Source: Bacteroidales bacterium M3
GTDB lineage: Bacteria > Bacteroidota > Bacteroidia > Bacteroidales > Muribaculaceae
Reading direction: 5' to 3'
Assembly: GCA_001689445.1 (NCBI GenBank)
Contig: LUJN01000024.1
Span: 1 to 25,834 of the forward strand
DNA length: 25,834 bases
In this document: in pieces, positions 15,605-22,815 of the stretch
Position numbering within the stretch: position 1 is the first letter of the stretch
How the letters are laid out: each line of letters begins with the position of its first letter
The notes under the pieces: generated by a model
The model's database searches: none
What the model was told of the DNA's origin: nothing
What the model saw: the letters and a program-made list of their open reading frames with translations, nothing else
Made by a program: the position numbers and the translations under genes

Positions 15605-16687
15605 TTACAGGTACTTATCGACTGTAGTTCCGAGGCGGGTCACATCGGTGACGCGTTCCACGATGTCACCGTGGCGGTCGATGATGAATGTCGCCGGGAG
15701 GTCGGTCACATTGTAGCGCAGCAATGCTTCCGAGCCGTCGGTCGGGGAGTTGTAGACGGTAATCCACGGCAGGTTTTTAGCCGACTGGCGCCATTTGAAC
15801 TCGTCGGGGTCAACCGATACCTGATATATCTCCAGTCCCGCGCCCTTGCGCGAGTCGTACACCTTGGCCATCTCGCGGTTGAACGCCGGAGATGCCTCGA
15901 CATCATACACTGTGAAATTGAGCACGATGACTTTCCCCTCCTTGGCGAGCTTGGCGAGGCTGTGGGCCTTGCCCCCCTCGTCCATGAGGTTGATGTCAAA
16001 TAGTTGTGCCTCCGAGGCATAGATGGTGTCGGCGGGAAGGGTGGTGGAACGTCTGCGGTTGCTAAGGTATAGGCTCTTGAGGTAGCGGGTGCGCGGGTCA
16101 GTAGGGCGATATTGGTCAAAGGCATTCGCCACCGCCCCGATGATGCGTAGGTCTGCCCGGTTGTCAGGGTTGAAAAGCGGCTTCCCGTTGACCCTCTTGG
16201 AGATGATATAATATGTCACGATGCCTGCTGGGTCGCCTATCACCATTCCTCCCAGCTCGCGCTTGAAAAGGGAGTCGGTCACCGCAGCCTCGACCCCCTT
16301 TGAGGCTACAAGGCTGTTGATGCGACGCTCCACGTCAGCGAGCATTGTGGCTGATGTTGACCCTTCGAGCGTGTATCCATCGGCAGGACGGGTGATGTCG
16401 GCATTTACGGTCACGGTCTCGATGGAATCGATGGGGAAATAGATTGTCGCGTCGGCTGTGCGCAGGCGGTAAATGTCGGGATAGCCCACGGCTTCGTGGG
16501 ACATGGAGAATGAGCCGTCATCGGCGACCTTGGTGGAGTCGAGCGCATACCAATATCCGTTGTCGGCGGCTTCAAGCACCACCGTCTTTTCTTCTGCTCC
16601 GGCAATCGTGCCCTTTACTTTCCATTGGTTTCCGCTGCATGATGCGAGCATCAAGGCCGCTGCGGCGAGGGGATATATCTTTTTCAT
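15605..16687 (-). CDS. TlpA-like lipoprotein with DUF4369-type N-terminus, no active-site cysteines
   Basis: The 360-residue product begins with a lipoprotein signal (LASC, lipidated Cys17) and should be envelope-anchored. Residues 22-75 (WKVKGTIAGAEEKTVVLEA...) resemble the DUF4369 beta domain that often precedes TlpA-type thioredoxin folds. The C-terminal 130 residues keep the thioredoxin scaffold: VIVLNF at 253-258, the cis-proline in DLPATFIID at about 329-337, and a final helix. The stretch that should hold WCxxC reads TVYDVEASPAFN (259-270), and the only cysteine in the protein is the lipidated one. It therefore cannot be a thiol-disulfide enzyme. I chose the ATG at 16687; a longer frame to 16882 would run through the promoter and the end of the argE-like gene. 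Confidence 0.85.
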   Translation of the reverse strand: MKKIYPLAAAALMLASCSGNQWKVKGTIAGAEEKTVVLEAADNGYWYALDSTKVADDGSFSMSHEAVGYPDIYRLRTADATIYFPIDSIETVTVNADITRPADGYTLEGSTSATMLADVERRINSLVASKGVEAAVTDSLFKRELGGMVIGDPAGIVTYYIISKRVNGKPLFNPDNRADLRIIGAVANAFDQYRPTDPRTRYLKSLYLSNRRRSTTLPADTIYASEAQLFDINLMDEGGKAHSLAKLAKEGKVIVLNFTVYDVEASPAFNREMAKVYDSRKGAGLEIYQVSVDPDEFKWRQSAKNLPWITVYNSPTDGSEALLRYNVTDLPATFIIDRHGDIVERVTDVTRLGTTVDKYL

Positions 16688-16710
16688 AATTATTGTCAGG
16701 TTTATGGCGG

Positions 16711-16741
16711 CAAAGTTAGCAATTAGCCTTGAAATGCCAAC
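16711..16741 (-). promoter_or_regulatory. Promoter for the TlpA-like gene
   Basis: Minus strand: GTTG (16741-16738), 19 bases, TAACTTTG (16718-16711). The -7 box is a full consensus match and the -33 box matches 3 of 4. The -33 box touches the last base of the upstream argE-like stop codon. Confidence 0.6.
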
Positions 16742-17817
16742 TATGCCGGCAATGAAAGATTCAAGCCGTCGAGCAGGGTGGTGTACATGGCTATGGCATC
16801 CCGTATCTCCGACAGGAATATATATTCGTCGGCTGTGTGGGAGCGTGCCGAGTCGCCGGGCCCGAGTTTCAGGCTCTGCCATGGCATGAGGGCCTGGTCG
16901 CTGAGGGTAGGGGAGCCGAATGGCTCGGCACCGAGCGTCACGAGGCGTTGCACGATAGGGTGCGACGGGTCGATGCGCGACGAGTTGAGGCGCGTGCTTC
17001 GCGGCGTGAGCGTGGCCTCGGGGACGGCGGCACGTATTAGGTCGAGGATCTCGGGATTGCTGTATGCGTCGGTCGTGCGTATGTCGGCGACAAAGGTGCA
17101 GCGGTCGGGGACGACATTGTGCTGCGTGCCGGCGTTTATCTGTGTGACCGATATTTTCACCGGGCCGAGTGTCGGCGACTCGATGGGGAATTTCAGTTCA
17201 CGCAATGTCTCGATGACCGGGATGGCGCGGTAGATGGCGTTTATCCCCTCGTTGCGTGCCGCGTGTCCCGAGCGGCCTGTCACCTCGCCGTCGAGCACCA
17301 TCAGCCCTTTTTCGGCAATCGCCGGCTGCATCCCTGTCGGCTCGCCCACAATGGCGACTGACACTGAGGGGAGAAGCGGTATTGCCGCCTCGATGCCATT
17401 GCGGCCGCTCACCTCCTCCTCGGCCGAGGCAAGGAACACGAGATTATAGCTGCGTTTTCGCGGAGCGAGATAGCGGAACGCGGCAAGGAGCGACACGAGC
17501 GGCCCTCCCGCGTCGTTGCTCCCCAGGCCATAGAGACGTCCGTCCTCCTCGGTCGGTGTGAACGGGTCGCGCGTCCATCCCGCTACAGGCTTCACGGTGT
17601 CGATGTGGGAGTTGAGCAGCAGTGTCGGGCATGACGGGTCATATCCCGGAGCTATGCTCCACACGTTGTTGCCGTGGCGCGAGGCCGGGTGTCCGTTGCG
17701 CTCCAGGAACCGCTGCACGCACTCGGCGGCACCTGTCTCCTCGCGTGAGACGGATGGGATGGCTATAAGCTCTTTCAGCAGGTCTACGGCATCGTAGTAT
17801 AGTTCGTCTATATCCAT
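16741..17817 (-). CDS. argE: M20 family deacylase, ArgE-like (acetyl- or succinyl-ornithine/citrulline)
   Basis: The 358-residue product is a two-metal M20 amidohydrolase close to the ArgE-type enzymes of Bacteroidales. Metal and catalytic residues are visible: SHIDT (His71, Asp73), GLGSNDAGG (Asp102), EEE at 133-135 (general base and ligand), GEPTG (Glu159), and a C-terminal SHTADEY histidine. The dimerisation-domain motif GRSGHAARNEG holds His185. In Bacteroides the arginine route is reported to use N-succinylated intermediates, so the likely substrate is a succinyl- or acetyl-citrulline/ornithine rather than strictly acetylornithine; this is family knowledge, not seen here. No signal peptide, so cytoplasmic. 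It diverges from the acyl-CoA ligase gene and has a -7 box TAACTTTG at 17844-17837. Confidence 0.8.
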   Translation of the reverse strand: MDIDELYYDAVDLLKELIAIPSVSREETGAAECVQRFLERNGHPASRHGNNVWSIAPGYDPSCPTLLLNSHIDTVKPVAGWTRDPFTPTEEDGRLYGLGSNDAGGPLVSLLAAFRYLAPRKRSYNLVFLASAEEEVSGRNGIEAAIPLLPSVSVAIVGEPTGMQPAIAEKGLMVLDGEVTGRSGHAARNEGINAIYRAIPVIETLRELKFPIESPTLGPVKISVTQINAGTQHNVVPDRCTFVADIRTTDAYSNPEILDLIRAAVPEATLTPRSTRLNSSRIDPSHPIVQRLVTLGAEPFGSPTLSDQALMPWQSLKLGPGDSARSHTADEYIFLSEIRDAIAMYTTLLDGLNLSLPA

Positions 17818-17836
17818 TGTGGTCTTGTTTTGCTTG

Positions 17837-17844
17837 CAAAGTTA
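17837..17844 (-). promoter_or_regulatory. -7 box upstream of the argE-like gene
   Basis: TAACTTTG on the minus strand, 19 bases upstream of the ATG. It matches TAnnTTTG fully; no TTTG is found at -33, so promoter strength is uncertain. Confidence 0.5.
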
Positions 17845-17949
17845 CTACTTATAGTGGAGATGGGGATATATAAATGTTAATAGAAGTATAGTAATGTTGT
17901 AAAATTCAAAATGAACGTTAACGCCACGGTGAAAAGCCACTGCCGTACG

Positions 17950-17980
17950 TTTCTATATTGTGGAATAAGGCGTACATTTG
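17950..17980 (+). promoter_or_regulatory. Promoter for the acyl-CoA ligase gene
   Basis: TTTC (17950-17953), 19 bases, TACATTTG (17973-17980). The -7 box is a full match and the -33 box 3 of 4. The start codon is at 18002, so the leader would be about 15 bases. Confidence 0.6.
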
Positions 17981-18001
17981 CGCCGTTTATAAACTATTTA
18001 T

Positions 18002-19801
18002 ATGCCAAATACGCTGACAGACTTAATCGTCAAGCAGGCATTACGGTATGGCGACCGCCCCGTATTTGCCTATAAGACAAGCCTTGATGGCGAGTGGATT
18101 GATTGTTCGTGGAACTGCTTCAGCCATCAGGTCGACACTATCGCCTGTGCGCTTGAGATACTTGGATTGGAGGAGAAGGACGCGATAGCTGTTTTCTCGT
18201 CCAACCGTCCTGAGATACTTGTCACTGATTTTGCCGCCTATGCCAACCGCGTCGTGCCGGTGTCGATCTATGCCACCAGCACCCGCTCTCAGGTGGAATA
18301 TATAATAAAGGACGCGTCGGCGCGTATGCTATTTGTGGGCGACCGCAAGCAATATGAGATAGCCCGCGCGCTTGATGTCCCCGGATTGCAGATAATAACC
18401 TACGATGATATCCCCTGTGATGAGGGGGATACGACTACCATGTCGTTTTCCAAACTCATGAAGTTGGGCGAATGTGCATCGGACGATTGTCACGATGCAG
18501 TCGAAGGCCGCCGCCGGCGCGCCACTGCCGACGACATCGCCACTCTCATCTACACGTCGGGCACCACCGGCGAGCCAAAGGGCGCGGTGCTCACCCATTC
18601 ATGCTTCAATGCGGCCATGGAGATACACCGCGAGCGGCTTACCTCGCTGTCCGACAAGGATACTTCGGTGTGTTTCCTTCCGTTGAGCCATATATTTGAA
18701 AAGGCGTGGACCTACTTCTGCATGTACATGGGGATGAAGGTCTATATCAACTTTGACGTGCACGACATACAGCGCACCGTGCGTCAGGTCAAGCCGACAT
18801 GCATGTGCAGCGTGCCCCGCTTCTGGGAGAAGGTCTACACGGCCGTGCAGGAGAAGATGGGCGCGATGAAAGGTTTCAGGCGCATGATGGTCAACATGGC
18901 GTTGAAGGTGGGGCGCCGCCGCAATCTCGATTATGTGCGCATGGGCAGGAAAGTGCCACCGCTGCTTGAGATGCAGTATCGGTTTTTCTATAAGAAAGTC
19001 TTCCTGCCGATGCAGCGCGTCATAGGTATACAGCATGGCAACATCTTCCCCACCGCCGGCGCGCCACTCAGTTCCAATATCGTGGAGTTCATGCACTCCT
19101 GCGGCATAAATATCGTCATAGGTTACGGGCTGTCCGAGACTACCGCCACGGTGACCTGCTATCCTTACGTTGGGTATGAGATAGGTACGGTTGGCACGGT
19201 GATGCCCCGCGTGAGAGTAAGGCTTGGCGAGAACAACGAGATACTCGTGAAGGGTCCCACGGTGATGCGCGGCTACCTCAACAAGCCCGAGGCTACCGCC
19301 GAGGCGTTCACCGATGACGGGTGGTTCCGCACGGGCGATGCCGGACGCATAGACGAGAGCGGCGCGCTGATACTCACCGAGCGTATCAAGGACCTGTTCA
19401 AGACCTCCAACGGTAAATATATCGCTCCTCAGGCCATCGAGAGCCGCCTCGGCGAGGACCCCTATATCGAGCAGGTGGCCGTCATCGGCGACCAGCGCAA
19501 GTTTGTCTCGGCCATCATCGTACCCGCCTATGAGGCATTGAAGGAGTATGCCGCCAAGAAGAAAATACAATATGGTTCGCTCGAGGACCTGCTGAAAAAC
19601 AGCGAGATAATAAAGCTGATACAGGAGCGCATCGAACGGCTGCAGCGCGGTTTTGCCTCATTTGAACAGATAAAGCGTTTCACGCTGCTTCCCCATGCAT
19701 TCTCCATGGAGAGTGGCGAGCTGACCAACACCCTCAAGATACGCCGCCCCGTCATAAACCGCCGCTACGCCCGCGAAATCGAGGCGATGTACAGCTATTA
19801 A
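18002..19801 (+). CDS. fadD: Long-chain fatty acid--CoA ligase (AMP-binding)
   Basis: Activates a fatty acid to an acyl-adenylate and then acyl-CoA, probably at the inner face of the cytoplasmic membrane. The 599-residue product has the P-loop YTSGTTGEPKG at 184-194. It also has the acyl-adenylate core YGLSETTA, then GWFRTGDAGRIDESG with the ATP-ribose Asp, and the hinge RIKDLFKTSNGKYIAPQAIE characteristic of long-chain ligases. Length is typical of the Bacteroidetes long form. An ATG at 18002 follows a credible promoter. The gene stands alone between the divergent argE-like gene and the prfB-argB operon. Chain-length preference cannot be read from the sequence. Confidence 0.9.
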   Translation: MPNTLTDLIVKQALRYGDRPVFAYKTSLDGEWIDCSWNCFSHQVDTIACALEILGLEEKDAIAVFSSNRPEILVTDFAAYANRVVPVSIYATSTRSQVEYIIKDASARMLFVGDRKQYEIARALDVPGLQIITYDDIPCDEGDTTTMSFSKLMKLGECASDDCHDAVEGRRRRATADDIATLIYTSGTTGEPKGAVLTHSCFNAAMEIHRERLTSLSDKDTSVCFLPLSHIFEKAWTYFCMYMGMKVYINFDVHDIQRTVRQVKPTCMCSVPRFWEKVYTAVQEKMGAMKGFRRMMVNMALKVGRRRNLDYVRMGRKVPPLLEMQYRFFYKKVFLPMQRVIGIQHGNIFPTAGAPLSSNIVEFMHSCGINIVIGYGLSETTATVTCYPYVGYEIGTVGTVMPRVRVRLGENNEILVKGPTVMRGYLNKPEATAEAFTDDGWFRTGDAGRIDESGALILTERIKDLFKTSNGKYIAPQAIESRLGEDPYIEQVAVIGDQRKFVSAIIVPAYEALKEYAAKKKIQYGSLEDLLKNSEIIKLIQERIERLQRGFASFEQIKRFTLLPHAFSMESGELTNTLKIRRPVINRRYAREIEAMYSY

Positions 19802-19810
19802 AGCCGGGAA

Positions 19811-19891
19811 CAAAATAGGACAAATAAGCCCAATAGGACAAATAGTTCCTATAAGGCTTATTGGCCCTATTAAACTTATTGGCCTTATTGG
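19811..19891. repeat. Degenerate CTTATTGG / CCAATAGG repeat and hairpin, probable terminator region
   Basis: A 16-bp stem with two central mismatches (19823-19838 with 19847-19862, 8-base loop) lies just after the acyl-CoA ligase stop. On its right, CTTATTGGCC occurs at 19857 and 19875, and CTTATTGG again at 19884. On its left are variants such as CAATAGGAC. It may end the ligase transcript, though no clean U-run follows. Confidence 0.6.
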
Positions 19892-19896
19892 AGTGC

Positions 19897-19928
19897 CTTG
19901 CAGAGTCCAGGGACAATCGCTATATTTG
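19897..19928 (+). promoter_or_regulatory. Promoter for prfB-argB
   Basis: CTTG (19897-19900), 20 bases, TATATTTG (19921-19928). The -7 box is a full match. The leader to the prfB ATG at 19978 would be about 43 bases. Confidence 0.6.
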
Positions 19929-19977
19929 CATTATCATAAAGTAATAAAGTTAGTATTAACCGAAAATTCTTGAATTG

Positions 19978-21100
19978 ATGATTACTCAGGAACAGCTAAA
20001 AGAGACTTTTGAACGCAAGCTCGCGTTGAGGAGGTATCTTTGACATCGACAGTAAGAAAATAGAAGTTGAGGAGGAGGAGCTGCGCACCCATGTGCCCGA
20101 CTTTTGGGAGCACCCCAAGGAGGCGCAGGCCCAGATGAAGAAGGTCAAGGACCTGCACCAGTGGATTGACGGGTATACCGAGATCGACAAGGCGGTCGAT
20201 GAGCTGCAGCTCGCGTGGGACTTCCACAAGGAGGGGCTTGTCGAGGAGGATGAGATAGACCGTATGTATGCCGACGCGATGGCAAAGATTGAGGCATTGG
20301 AGCTGCGCAACATGCTCCGCCACGAGGAGGACAAGCTCGGCGTAGTGTTGAAAATCAACTCCGGGGCCGGCGGCACCGAGAGTCAGGACTGGGCGCAGAT
20401 GCTCATGCGCATGTATCTGCGCTGGGGCGAGAAACACGGCTACAAGACCACCATATCCAATATACTTGAGGGCGACGAGGCAGGCATAAAGTCGGTGACG
20501 ATAAATATCGACGGCGACTATGCCTACGGCTACCTCAAGAGCGAGAACGGCGTACACCGTCTCGTGCGCGTGTCGCCATATAACGCCCAGGGCAAGAGAA
20601 TGACCTCATTTGCCTCGGTGTTTGTCACTCCGCTTGTCGACGACACCATAGAGGTCAACGTCGAGACGGCACGCCTGTCGTGGGACACGTTCCGCTCGGG
20701 CGGCGCGGGAGGTCAGAACGTCAACAAGGTGGAGTCGGGCGTGCGCCTGCGCTACCAGTTCAAAGACCCATACACGGGCGAGGAGGAGGAAATCCTCATC
20801 GAGAACACCGAGACCCGCGACCAGCCCAAGAACAAGGAGAACGCCATGCGCCAGCTGCGTTCCATCCTGTATGACAAGGAACTTCAGCACCGTCTCGCCG
20901 AGCAGCGCAAGATTGAGGACTCCAAGATGAAAATCGAGTGGGGCTCGCAGATACGCAGCTATGTGTTTGACGACCGCCGCGTCAAGGACCATCGCACCAA
21001 CTGGCAGACATCCGATGTCAACGGAGTGATGGATGGCGATATTGACGAATTTATCAAGGCATTCCTGATGGAATTTGCAGGAAGCGCCGATACAGACTGA
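19978..21100 (+). CDS. prfB: Peptide chain release factor 2, with programmed +1 frameshift
   Basis: Releases finished proteins at UGA and UAA codons. Translation starts at 19978, runs 21 codons to CTT and meets an in-frame TGA at 20041-20043. A +1 shift continues from GAC at 20042, giving about 373 residues in all. Slippage is supported by AGGAGG at 20029-20034 six bases before the stop and by the classical TATCTTTGAC context. The post-shift part has the GGQ peptidyl-transfer motif (residues 244-246 in SGGAGGQNVNKVESGVRL) and the WGSQIRSYVFDDRR helix. The stop-recognition tripeptide reads SPY (residues 199-201, bases 20573-20581), whereas bacterial RF2 normally has SPF. Argininosuccinate-pathway gene argB follows after 11 bases. 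A naive call would start at an internal ATG (20093) and lose the N-terminus. Confidence 0.95.
20029..20043 (+). promoter_or_regulatory. prfB programmed +1 frameshift site
   Basis: AGGAGG, TAT, CTT, TGA in order. The Shine-Dalgarno-like block sits three bases before the CTT slippery codon, and the UGA is the stop RF2 itself reads, so low RF2 favours the shift. Confidence 0.92.
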
Positions 21101-21111
21101 CTTCCAAGAAT

Positions 21112-21891
21112 ATGAAACAGAGACTCACGATAGTGAAAGTCGGAGGCAAGATTGTCGAGGAGCCGCAGACGCTCTCGACACTTTTGCGTGACTTTGCCGC
21201 CATCGAGGGGCCCAAGCTCCTCGTTCACGGCGGTGGCCGGTCGGCGACCAAAGTGGCTGCCGACCTCGGTATAGAGACCAAGATGGTCGACGGACGCCGC
21301 ATCACTGACGATGACATGCTGCGCGTGGTGACGATGGTCTACGGCGGCCTTGTCAACAAGACGATTGTCGCCGGGCTGCAGGCCGCCGGGGTCAACGCCC
21401 TCGGAATGACAGGCGCCGACCTTGGCATCATACTCAGTGACAAGCGTCCCGTAAAGACCGTCGACTACGGATGGGTGGGGGATGTGAAACGCGTTGACGG
21501 CTCGATACTCGCCGACCTTATAAAGATAGGGGTTGTTCCCGTAATTGCCCCTCTGACCCATGACGGGGCAGGGCATCTGCTCAACACCAATGCCGACACT
21601 ATGGCTGGAGAGACCGCCAAGGGGCTTGCCCCATTCTTTGACGTGCGGCTCGTCTTCTGCTTTGAAAAGGCCGGGGTGTTGCGCGACGAAAACGACGACA
21701 ATTCGGTAATCCCCGAGATAACCCCCGCGACATATGCCTCGCTGCGTGCCGACGGCATCGTTGTCGGCGGCATGATACCCAAGCTCGATAATGCCTTTGA
21801 TGCCCTCTCGTCGGGTGTCGGCGAGGTCGTCATCACCAAGGCGTCCGCCCTCAATGACCTCTCCCTCGGCACCCACGTCGTAAATGGGTAG
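21112..21891 (+). CDS. argB: Acetylglutamate (or succinylglutamate) kinase
   Basis: Phosphorylates the N-acylated gamma-carboxyl of glutamate in arginine synthesis. The 259-residue product has the amino-acid-kinase start VKVGGKIVEE, the glycine-rich LVHGGGRSATK, the substrate segment DGRRITDDDMLRVV, and the GMTGADLG loop. Further on come the nucleotide-site NTNADTMAGE and the VVGGMIPKLDNA lysine. Length and motifs are typical of ArgB. Reports from Bacteroides suggest a succinylated substrate in this phylum; the sequence does not settle it by eye. It follows prfB by 11 bases, so the autoregulated prfB message probably carries argB too. A large GTCGCGAC inverted repeat follows its stop. Confidence 0.93.
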   Translation: MKQRLTIVKVGGKIVEEPQTLSTLLRDFAAIEGPKLLVHGGGRSATKVAADLGIETKMVDGRRITDDDMLRVVTMVYGGLVNKTIVAGLQAAGVNALGMTGADLGIILSDKRPVKTVDYGWVGDVKRVDGSILADLIKIGVVPVIAPLTHDGAGHLLNTNADTMAGETAKGLAPFFDVRLVFCFEKAGVLRDENDDNSVIPEITPATYASLRADGIVVGGMIPKLDNAFDALSSGVGEVVITKASALNDLSLGTHVVNG

Positions 21892-21909
21892 CCCATCATA
21901 ACGTATATC

Positions 21910-21997
21910 ACAGTAGGGTCGCGACCTGTCGCGACTGCGAATCGGTTGGTTGTCGATATCCCATCCACGCGGTCGCGACAGGTCGCGATCCTACTGT
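21910..21997. repeat. 30-bp inverted repeat built from GTCGCGAC palindromes
   Basis: The arms are 21910-21939 and 21968-21997, complementary at 28 of 30 positions around a 28-base loop. Each arm holds two copies, or near copies, of the 8-bp palindrome GTCGCGAC, 2 bases apart. It lies between the convergent argB and the small lipoprotein gene, so it may end both transcripts. It resembles dispersed REP/BIME-type elements; copies elsewhere cannot be seen in this window. Confidence 0.85.
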
Positions 21998-22006
21998 AAA
22001 ATGACC

Positions 22007-22378
22007 TTATCGGGGAATGTTGGGGCCGAATGGGTGGTTGCCGCCTCCGCCGACCGGCGGCCGCGGGATGTTTGGTCCGGCACCTACGGGGGGACGCGGC
22101 ACACTGGGGCGTATAGTGCCCGGCAGGTAACCGCCGCCGTAGACGGGACCCTGAGGATACCACCACGCGGGGGTATTATTCCACGAGTTGTACCATATGT
22201 TTGTTCCTACTACGGGCACTGTAGGGCTTACGGTGACATACCCCGACGGATAGTCGACGTCGATGCCGACCCCGGTGTCATACCACATGTCGCATGATGC
22301 GAGCATAGCTGACATGCCGCCAACAATTGCTGCGGTGAGCCAAAATCGTGACGGCAGTATGTGAAACCTCTTTTTCAT
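22007..22378 (-). CDS. Small Pro/Gly-rich lipoprotein
   Basis: The 123-residue product begins MKKRFHILPSRFW and has a hydrophobic run ending in LASC, so the lipidated cysteine is at about residue 29. The mature part is rich in Tyr, Trp and Asn. It ends in a low-complexity Gly/Pro tail (residues about 79-123) with two repeats of a RPPVG motif. Nothing in it suggests an enzyme; it could be a surface or matrix-type lipoprotein. An AGGAG lies about 9 bases upstream of the ATG, a stronger Shine-Dalgarno than most genes here, but I found no consensus -7 box. It ends close to the GTCGCGAC repeat. Confidence 0.7.
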   Translation of the reverse strand: MKKRFHILPSRFWLTAAIVGGMSAMLASCDMWYDTGVGIDVDYPSGYVTVSPTVPVVGTNIWYNSWNNTPAWWYPQGPVYGGGYLPGTIRPSVPRPPVGAGPNIPRPPVGGGGNHPFGPNIPR

Positions 22379-22549
22379 AACAGTCTCTCCTTTGTATTAA
22401 GACGTTTGGCGCGCACCAAATGTTTATGCCTGTCAGGCGGGGACGTCTACAAGTATTCTACAACCTTTATTAACAATTTTTCAGGGAGTATAGTCGAGCC
22501 TTATGTGGAGCGGAATCCTTAAAAGTTTCGTCAGATGGCGAAGTGTAAA

Positions 22550-22567
22550 ATATGTTGTACAACATAT
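22550..22567. promoter_or_regulatory. 18-bp perfect palindrome, candidate operator
   Basis: The palindrome is perfect over 18 bases, with a TTGTACAA core flanked by ATATG and CATAT. It ends 6 bases before the -33 TTTG at 22574. That position suits a dimeric activator; the regulator is not in the window. Confidence 0.65.
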
Positions 22568-22573
22568 CTTCGA

Positions 22574-22605
22574 TTTGTGAAATAAAGATAAGATGACTAA
22601 ATTTG
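22574..22605 (+). promoter_or_regulatory. Consensus promoter for the GLUG protein / amylase genes
   Basis: TTTG (22574-22577), 20 bases, TAAATTTG (22598-22605), a full match to the consensus. Transcription would start near 22612, giving a leader of about 200 bases. Confidence 0.75.
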
Positions 22606-22815
22606 TGTCGTGATAATCTGACCGATTTAGAGAAAGCAGTCAACATTTATTCGCATATATAGCTTTTTTCGATTAGATTTTGCATTGATTAGATGATTCC
22701 TGAAATATTGATTCACGATTGGATTCACTGATGTGGAGTTTTTTTGGAGAGGGCATATATTATACAAATTCATATATGTTTAACTTCTTAACATTAAATC
22801 ATTATTCCAACAAAA

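Larger units (their letters stand above)
22379..22815. other. 437-base AT-rich intergenic region
   Basis: No credible gene was found. The right part holds the palindrome at 22550-22567, the promoter at 22574-22605 and a leader of about 200 bases. In the leader GATTAGAT occurs at 22671 and 22687, GATTCAC at 22710 and 22722, and a CATATAT / ATATATG inverted repeat lies at 22754-22778. The left part has only a short TTTGG...CCAAA repeat around 22406-22422. No tRNA-like fold was recognised. Confidence 0.6.

Noticed and set aside
16688..16882. 65-codon N-terminal extension of the TlpA-like protein
   Set aside because: It would run through the gene's own promoter and the argE-like stop, and would bury the lipoprotein signal.
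18599..19570. 323-codon open frame on the minus strand
   Set aside because: Antisense to the acyl-CoA ligase; His-rich, featureless translation, no promoter or conserved motif.
20041..20043. prfB as a pseudogene broken by an in-frame TGA
   Set aside because: The stop sits in the classical AGGAGG-TATCTTTGAC frameshift context and the +1 frame continues into an intact RF2.
20959..21876. 305-codon open frame on the minus strand
   Set aside because: Antisense to prfB and argB; product shows no recognisable domain.
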